Virus record (IMG/VR): IMGVR_UViG_3300050011_000164
Coordinates: 1-64,000 of that record
Origin: a virus
Direction: 5' to 3' (one strand)
DNA length: 64,000 bases
In this document: one piece after another, positions 58,734 through 64,000 of the stretch
How positions within the stretch are numbered: the first letter of the stretch is position 1
Layout: the number at the start of each line of letters is the position of its first letter
Notes under the pieces: generated by a model
The model's database searches: none
The model's input: the letters and a program-made list of their open reading frames with translations, nothing else
Told to the model about the DNA's origin: nothing
Made by a program: the position numbers and the translations under genes

Positions 58734-58839
58734 AGTGATAGACCTCTCTGAGAGAAGCGTTTGGTAGTTGAAAAATGGGGAAGAAAACGGCTTTTCTGAT
58801 ATTCACTGACTTTCAGGTGTCTTAGATAGGAGCGCCAAA

Positions 58840-59718
58840 ATGCAAACCGTAAATAATCTCATCCTCAACACGAATGTCGCCGCAGCAGACGGGGCGTGGC
58901 GTAACGTTTCGAACTTCGTGGCATCCTCAATTCAAATCATCGCACGGGACTCCTCGGGCATTTCGACCGCGTTGACAGGCACTATCACCATCGAAGTCAG
59001 CAACGATCCCAACGTCAACATCGACAACCTTGCCACTCAAATTGCCGCTCCTTCGGCTCCAGTTCTAACCGCATTTACCCCCACGAGTGCTGGACACGCG
59101 CAATCCCCTAACGCTGGCGGCGGCGATCAGCCATTCACCTACCCCGCAGCCACTTATGGAGTGAAGCTGACCTACGTCACCCTTCAGGGTGAGACGGTCG
59201 GCAGCGCAGCTACTTCGCTTGCGGTCGCCGCAGGTAAAACCATTTCGGTCGCAGGTCCGGGTCCCGATGGGGCGGGGTCACCACCTACTCCTTCTTATGC
59301 CATAGGCTACAACGTGTACGTCAGCGTCAACGGCGGACCATATATCCTTCAGAATCCACCATTTAACTCTGGTCAGACATTCGGCAACCTCGCCGTAGCC
59401 AATGGCCCTATCAGTGTTAATCAGGCGTTCATACTGTACGCATGGCAGAACAATTTGATTCAACCCCCAGTCGCCAACACCACGGGCACCCCGAACATCG
59501 GGGCAAACATCAGCGGGAACCTCAACGCGGCTGCGGTCGCGGGGGTAGACAACGAAGCGGCGGTCAGCTACGACACCGCCACTGGGTTATGGTCGGCGGC
59601 TGCCACGATGGTAATGTGGTCACCGTCTTGTCTATATTTTAATTGGGTGCGTGCTCGCGTGAGTGGTCAGACAGCGGGGCACGTCCTACAAGCTTACCTT
59701 TTTGGTCAAAATGGATAG
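58840..59718 (+). CDS. Structural protein, Thr/Ala/Val-rich beta protein
   Basis: 292 aa, rich in Ala, Gly, Thr, Val and Asn, with almost no charged residues. The centre (AATYGVKLTYVTLQGETVGS, YNVYVSVNGGPYILQ) looks like an immunoglobulin or fibronectin type III-like fold common in phage decoration and tail proteins. AGGAG is 7 nt before ATG 58840. It is transcribed away from the other structural genes, from a shared 106-nt promoter region. Probably a virion surface protein. Confidence 0.7.
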   Translation: MQTVNNLILNTNVAAADGAWRNVSNFVASSIQIIARDSSGISTALTGTITIEVSNDPNVNIDNLATQIAAPSAPVLTAFTPTSAGHAQSPNAGGGDQPFTYPAATYGVKLTYVTLQGETVGSAATSLAVAAGKTISVAGPGPDGAGSPPTPSYAIGYNVYVSVNGGPYILQNPPFNSGQTFGNLAVANGPISVNQAFILYAWQNNLIQPPVANTTGTPNIGANISGNLNAAAVAGVDNEAAVSYDTATGLWSAAATMVMWSPSCLYFNWVRARVSGQTAGHVLQAYLFGQNG

Positions 59719-59777
59719 CCTATCTCCTAAATAACTGAAAATAAAGAAGTTGTTCCTATACAAAACGTCATTCTCAT

Positions 59778-59786
59778 TGGTATAAT
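59778..59786 (+). promoter_or_regulatory. Extended -10 promoter box
   Basis: TTGGTATAAT, TATAAT at 59781-59786. It overlaps ATG 59785, so that codon is not the start. Confidence 0.6.
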
Positions 59787-59826
59787 GGGAATGCATCCAA
59801 TTACCTACGAGGGGCGTCTAAATCCC

Positions 59827-60285
59827 ATGGACAAAGAACCCGATGAGAAACAGCTTCTAGCCAACATCGCCAAGGCTGCTCAAGAGCGACAGTTGAAGAG
59901 GGTTGCTGGTGCGCCTGAGGTGGGCATTTTTTGGGTTGTGAATGACAAACCTGTGATTGATGGTATGCCGCTGAACGAGGCGGAAGATTACGGAGGGTTC
60001 AAAACCCATGGTCGAAGCCACGATCAAATGTGGCCCGTATTCCAGCGAAATGATATCGTTCCGCGTGATGTGGAATATGACGAGGTTCCGCGTGGGCGGG
60101 TGGTTTACAGTACCAAGACTCGCAGCTTTACTTTCTTTGCCGACCGCTGCATTCTGAAAAATAAATCCCTGACCAACAGAATCAAAGAAAGTATGCACCT
60201 GCCGAACACGGTGAAGAACCTCACGGACTCCCATTACCGCTGCTCTGGGTGCATTGATGCCGCCCTATTCGGCGACGAAGAATAA
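59827..60285 (+). CDS. Conserved hypothetical protein
   Basis: 152 aa. ATG 59827 has GAGGGG upstream; ATG 59791, 4 nt after the -10, could give a leaderless form with 12 more residues. The sequence GIFWVVNDKPVIDGMPLNEA, PRGRVVYSTKTRSFTFFAD, RCIL, HYRCSGCI follows a family of conserved bacterial hypothetical proteins whose function I do not know; such proteins occur in Acidobacteria, in line with the host guess. CSGC near the end may bind metal. Confidence 0.65.
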   Translation: MDKEPDEKQLLANIAKAAQERQLKRVAGAPEVGIFWVVNDKPVIDGMPLNEAEDYGGFKTHGRSHDQMWPVFQRNDIVPRDVEYDEVPRGRVVYSTKTRSFTFFADRCILKNKSLTNRIKESMHLPNTVKNLTDSHYRCSGCIDAALFGDEE

Positions 60286-60399
60286 CCCAGACTACCAAAG
60301 TCTTTTATAGTTCCCGCCGCCTATGTAACCCGGCTCTTGCTGGGTTTGCGGGCATGGCCGCTCGCTGGGACTGTCATGACAGTTTTGGCACCTTGCACG

Positions 60400-60430
60400 G
60401 GCTGCGGCTGGCGGGCATTAAGTCGCAGCC
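60400..60430 (+). terminator. Possible terminator between convergent genes
   Basis: GGCTGCG/CGCAGCC with a 17-nt loop, plus strand then TTTTATCC. Two further palindromes lie upstream: AACCCGGC/GCTGGGTT (60327-60346) and CTGTCATGACAG (60371-60382). Confidence 0.5.
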
Positions 60431-60432
60431 TT

Positions 60433-61170
60433 TTATCCTCTGATTGAGTCGTTATAGTCGTTCACCGCTTTCAGTATGTTCGCTTCGGGGTTCTCGCTGA
60501 TGACGGCTCGCAAATCCTTCGGTAAACACTTGCCCCCGAAGCCGCGCTCCTCAGTTACCATGGTATGGCTACGCCCGATACGCTTGTCCAACAACCATAG
60601 TTCTCGCAATTCATTGTAATCCACACCGTAGCGGAGAGCTATGTCATGAAACTGATTGCAGAATGCTACTTTGGTGGAAAGGTAGCAGTTGAGCATGTAC
60701 TTGGACAACTCGGCTGTTGTGGGGTCGGTGGTCATATACTTGGTGTTTGCCCCCAGTACCGTTTGAAACACGCTGATGACCAATTGGCAGACAGTGAATT
60801 CCCCACCCACAATTACAAAATCATTCTCAAACTTATCCCACGTAGTTTCCCGCAGGTGTTCAGGGCAGAATGCTAAGCGCGGTTGCTTCGAGGACAGCTT
60901 GTGGGTTGTGCCCGGCGGTACCGTGGAGCGAATGCAAGTAGGTGCGGTGATCCAACTCACGCACTCCTCTACCGCCGAGGTATCGCAGGAATAGCCATCG
61001 GTACCAGTCGGGGTGCTCACTGATATGAACGCCAAATCGCAGCCATTGATGGAGGCTTTGGTGTTGCATTCCTGAAATTTATCGTAGACCAAGATTTCAA
61101 ACTTCGGGCTGAACAGCTTCTTCATCGACTGCCCCACAACTCCGAGACCAACTATGCCTATCTTCATCAT
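60433..61170 (-). CDS. UDP-glucose/GDP-mannose dehydrogenase family protein, short form
   Basis: 245 aa, against about 430 in full-length UDP-glucose 6-dehydrogenases. Rossmann NAD motif GLGVVG (8-13), FISVSTPTGTDG, CPEHLRE, a central helix (AELSKYMLNCYLSTKVAF) and the catalytic Cys in GFGGKCLPKD (about C215). It lacks the C-terminal UDP-binding domain, so it may act on another substrate or need a partner. It heads a sugar cluster with the following glycosyltransferases. Confidence 0.82.
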   Translation of the reverse strand: MMKIGIVGLGVVGQSMKKLFSPKFEILVYDKFQECNTKASINGCDLAFISVSTPTGTDGYSCDTSAVEECVSWITAPTCIRSTVPPGTTHKLSSKQPRLAFCPEHLRETTWDKFENDFVIVGGEFTVCQLVISVFQTVLGANTKYMTTDPTTAELSKYMLNCYLSTKVAFCNQFHDIALRYGVDYNELRELWLLDKRIGRSHTMVTEERGFGGKCLPKDLRAVISENPEANILKAVNDYNDSIRG

Positions 61171-61184
61171 GCCATCCCCTTTGT

Positions 61185-63470
61185 TTATCCTATCTTTCTT
61201 CGATTGTCCGCGTTCCTATTGCGATACAAGGCCCCCTGACTTGGTTTCACATGCCCCGTAAGAGCCTTCGAAGCCGCCGTCTGTATCTGTGGGTTCGGTT
61301 GAGGGGGAGGAGTGGGGGCTTGTTGCGACGAAGATGCGCGTATATCGGAGCCGATGTGGGCTGGACCTGAGGTTTCAGATTGTCGAAACTGCCAGCCATG
61401 TGCGATGCATACACTACAAGCCGAGACGTTGTGACGATTACACCGCGCCACTTTTGGATCAGGCAGAGGTTGTGGTTGCGGAGGTTGTAGTGGAAGCGGT
61501 GGAGAAGGTTCGGTTGGCAAATTAAGGACTGGCGCTATCAACTTATGCCAGATAAGAACAGCTTGAGTGGATGGTAGTGCTGTTATGACAGTAAAGTCAG
61601 TCCCGGACGGCACACGGAATGGGTGCCAATAAAAATCAGGCAGTATCGTGCGGAGGATGCCCGCATCCGCCATGACCTGACCAACCCAACGGTCGTCCGC
61701 GAAATCGTTGTTCAACGGAGTATCCACAAGTATCTGTATTGCTTTCTTCGAGAACCAAACCGCACCGCCTGTGATGTAGTGATGCGGCCATGTTCCTTTC
61801 TTGTAGTGGGGGAACCCCAAATCAGGTCTACCCCAGTCATTCGCATCACAGTGATTTCCCGCGTAATCAGCGTCCACGTGATGGATATGACTCACTTGAA
61901 TGTAGGTGTCATCGTCAACCTTGAGCATCTCATCATACTGATGCTCTTGAGCCCACTTAAAGATAGCTTTGGCTTTGAGTGGAAGATGAATATAGTCGTC
62001 AGGAACCCCCAGACGTTCCCCATCAAAGAACTCAACATCGTACCCAGCCGCCTGAGCGAGGGGAACCCATGTATCGCGGAGAGCCTGTTGACGGGCGGCG
62101 TACTTCTTACACGTGACGATGGCTATGAGAACCCTCGGTAAGCTCGTAAAAAATTCTGGCGGAATTTCATTTAAGCTCGTTTCGGGAATATCCTTGGTTC
62201 CCATAGCGGAAGATGAAGTGCAGGTATTCTTGTTGTGCGCTCGAATAACCATGAGCTTTTCAGCGTTTACTCCTACGAGTTGTCCCACTCTAGACGCCCC
62301 ATAGCCCAAGTTGGTGTCTTCCCCAACCATAATGTCGTCAAACTTATGGCTCTCCCACCATGTTTTGCGGTAGCAAAACGTTGCCCCATGAGGAGAGACA
62401 CAGTAAACTGGATGATAGCGATAAATCTTGTGAGTAGACATGTTCCAGTACAGCATATTGTGGTATGTCATCACTTGCTTCCCGCTGCGCTCTAGTTTAG
62501 AGACTTGATCCGTGATTCGACTCGGTGCTGACCAATCGTCGTCATCAAAATGAATGATAAACTCTCCCTGAGCCTGTTCACAGCAAATATTACGTTTCGC
62601 CCCCGTTGTTCGTCTGGGTCCTTCTAGACGAATGTATCTAATCCGGGGATTGTATGGAATGAGGTCCGCTACGTTGTCTGTGCCGTCGTCAAGAATTATC
62701 AGTTCTGAATCCGTGAACGTTTGCGATAGGAAGCACGCGATCATTGACGGCAGGTAGCGCCTGCGGTTATATGTTGGGCAAATGACAGTTACCTTCACCT
62801 TCAGCGGTAGTGGCAGGCTCAAAGGAAACTCGGCGGGAAGTTCCCGCAGGTCCACCTGTGGAATACCCACAGTTCCCATAGACAGGGCGGTAACGCAATG
62901 GTTACTGCTGTGCGCTCTGACGACCATGAATTTCTCAGCGTCTACGCCCACGTACTGTTCCGCCCTTTCCGCTGCATAACCAAACTCGGTATCTTCAAGG
63001 CAATTATCGTCAAATTTGTGCTGCGCCCACCACGCTTTCCGATAACAAAACGATGCACCGTGAGGAGTTCCCCTAAAGGTGGGGTGGAAGAGGTAAAGTC
63101 GGCGGGTATCGACATTCCAATACAAAATGTTGTAGTAAGTCAACACCTGCTTCTGGGTGCGTTCTAACTCTGAAATCTGATGTGCGATTCGACCCGGTGC
63201 TGACCAGTCGTCATCGTCAAAATGAACTATAAACTCCCCTTGAGCATGTTCACAACAAATGTTACGTTTTACGCCTGTGGACAATCCCGGTCCTTCGAGT
63301 CTGATGTATTTAATCCGAGGATTGTCAGGGATGAGGTCTACTATGCTATCGGTACCATCGTCAAGGATTATCAGTTCTGAATCCGTAAACGTCTGAGACA
63401 GAAAGCTCGCAATCGTTTGGGGGATGTACTGCCTGCGGTTGTGTGTTGGGCAAATGACGGTCACTTTCAC
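61185..63470 (-). CDS. Triple glycosyltransferase: two GT2 domains plus GT31-like domain
   Basis: 761 aa from GTG 63470 (GTGA overlap with the upstream stop, GAGGA upstream). Residues 1-215 and 223-440 are tandem GT2 domains, each with KVTVICPTxNRRxYxP, LSQTFTDSELIILDDGTD and FDDDDWSAP; the copies are clearly duplicated. Residues 448-640 are a GT31-like domain (ALRDTWVPLA, MLKVDDDTYIQV, ITGGAVWFSKKA). The tail is Pro/Gln-rich with CNRHNVSACSVCIAHG, a possible zinc element. It probably builds a short glycan on one acceptor, with enzymes fused in one chain. Confidence 0.85.
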   Translation of the reverse strand: MKVTVICPTHNRRQYIPQTIASFLSQTFTDSELIILDDGTDSIVDLIPDNPRIKYIRLEGPGLSTGVKRNICCEHAQGEFIVHFDDDDWSAPGRIAHQISELERTQKQVLTYYNILYWNVDTRRLYLFHPTFRGTPHGASFCYRKAWWAQHKFDDNCLEDTEFGYAAERAEQYVGVDAEKFMVVRAHSSNHCVTALSMGTVGIPQVDLRELPAEFPLSLPLPLKVKVTVICPTYNRRRYLPSMIACFLSQTFTDSELIILDDGTDNVADLIPYNPRIRYIRLEGPRRTTGAKRNICCEQAQGEFIIHFDDDDWSAPSRITDQVSKLERSGKQVMTYHNMLYWNMSTHKIYRYHPVYCVSPHGATFCYRKTWWESHKFDDIMVGEDTNLGYGASRVGQLVGVNAEKLMVIRAHNKNTCTSSSAMGTKDIPETSLNEIPPEFFTSLPRVLIAIVTCKKYAARQQALRDTWVPLAQAAGYDVEFFDGERLGVPDDYIHLPLKAKAIFKWAQEHQYDEMLKVDDDTYIQVSHIHHVDADYAGNHCDANDWGRPDLGFPHYKKGTWPHHYITGGAVWFSKKAIQILVDTPLNNDFADDRWVGQVMADAGILRTILPDFYWHPFRVPSGTDFTVITALPSTQAVLIWHKLIAPVLNLPTEPSPPLPLQPPQPQPLPDPKVARCNRHNVSACSVCIAHGWQFRQSETSGPAHIGSDIRASSSQQAPTPPPQPNPQIQTAASKALTGHVKPSQGALYRNRNADNRRKIG

Positions 63471-64000
63471 AAGTTTTCCTCGATGATCTTCCCCAGTGGA
63501 TTCGGTTGACAATAAGTAGCGATTGTGCGATTGAAGTTGTCATCGATTGCCGCAGCCTTCTCCTGATACGTGTCGGGAGTGATGGACTGCAATACTCGAA
63601 TAAGGTCGTCATAGGTTTCGAACCGAAGAACCCCATCCATATTGAAGTATTCTTCTAAGTTCGGACATCCCCAATAGATCGGGATCGTTTTGCTTATGAA
63701 GCAGTCGAATACCTTTTCGGTCATCCAGTTGTTATACTGGCAGTTTTCCACAGCGATGTGGTACCTGAAATCCGTGAAAAAATGCCCTCTCGCATCTTCG
63801 TCTATCCGTGGCGGTGAGCGATGTTTATGGATAGGCAATAATCCAACAGACTCGGGGAGTCGGGAAAATATCTCTTGCCTCAACATGTGTCCTGAGAGCG
63901 CGTTCATGTGGCTAGTTAAGAACGAGGCCGAAAACACTTTTGCCGAGTTCAGAGGGCAGACGTAACGCGGTTCGGGCGTAGTATACCATCCCACGTGCGA
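63467..64000 (-). CDS. Glycosyltransferase family 10-like, partial
   Basis: Open to the right edge; 177 or more codons visible. FRYHIAVENCQYNNWMTEKV, SKTIPIYWGCPNLEEYFNMD and FETYDDLIRVLQ match the C-terminal donor-binding half of alpha-1,3-fucosyltransferase-type (GT10) enzymes, where the E-N and TEK motifs bind GDP-sugar. The N-terminal half lies beyond the window. GTG 63994 is an in-frame codon, not necessarily the start. Its stop overlaps the next gene. Confidence 0.75.
   Translation of the reverse strand, partial: SHVGWYTTPEPRYVCPLNSAKVFSASFLTSHMNALSGHMLRQEIFSRLPESVGLLPIHKHRSPPRIDEDARGHFFTDFRYHIAVENCQYNNWMTEKVFDCFISKTIPIYWGCPNLEEYFNMDGVLRFETYDDLIRVLQSITPDTYQEKAAAIDDNFNRTIATYCQPNPLGKIIEENL

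Noticed and set aside
1-64000. CRISPR arrays, insertion sequences, rRNA, integrase or attachment site
   Set aside because: No regularly spaced repeats, transposase motifs, rRNA stretches or recombinase signatures were recognised by eye.

Overview
The window looks like part of a large tailed-phage or prophage genome. Direct evidence is a large terminase subunit with ATPase and nuclease motifs (42741-44870), tail-fibre-like proteins (3-1094, 37066-37767, 37927-38463), holin-like membrane proteins, a phage-type sigma-like factor, homing endonucleases (HNH, GIY-YIG) and very large virion-type proteins. Genes are packed tightly, mostly on the minus strand, with TAATG or ATGA stop/start overlaps. 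The host is probably a Gram-negative bacterium. A TonB-like protein (40104-40844) begins with an N-terminus typical of acidobacterial TonB proteins, so Acidobacteriota is my best guess for the host. That is inference from one gene.

Layout. 3-4370 (+): tail-fibre end, HD phosphohydrolase, an RNA polymerase alpha-CTD-like protein, and a Clp-like AAA+ ATPase. 4367-5682 (-): membrane protein and two DUF6527-like proteins. 6150-22985 (-): the centrepiece, a polyvalent-protein locus. It holds a 4,132-residue protein with a SprT-like protease, a 2H phosphoesterase, about eleven ADP-ribosyltransferase-like modules, GIY-YIG, papain-like, HAD and NUDIX domains. An HNH endonuclease gene splits the NUDIX domain, and the rest continues in a 577-residue protein with two more ART-like modules and a ParB-like domain. 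Next to it lie a free SprT-like protease and a pyrophosphatase-like/RelA-SpoT fusion. 23270-24650 (+): metallophosphoesterase and a small protein. 24637-30588 (-): about eighteen small accessory genes in short operons. Several start with no leader, 6 nt behind a conserved GTGGTANAATG promoter. 30893-32577 (-): glycosyltransferase and pyruvyltransferase. 32698-36775 (-): HNH, PD-(D/E)XK-type nuclease, Ada-like zinc protein and small genes. 37066-42688 (-): structural, holin-like, TonB and sigma-like genes. 42741-58733 (-): terminase, a tRNA with anticodon CUA (amber suppressor), small genes and giant structural or ejected proteins. 58840-60285 (+): structural protein and conserved hypothetical. 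60433-64000 (-): nucleotide-sugar dehydrogenase and glycosyltransferases, cut by the window edge.

How it may work together (inference): the giant proteins share K-T-A-(A/S/D) linkers and sit beside packaging and structural genes. They may be carried in the virion, possibly cut into single effectors, and delivered to modify host NAD-dependent targets, alarmones and nucleic acids. The sigma-like factor, the alpha-CTD-like protein and the uniform leaderless promoters suggest the phage redirects host transcription. The amber suppressor tRNA suggests control of termination. The sugar genes probably decorate the virion, the DNA or the cell surface.
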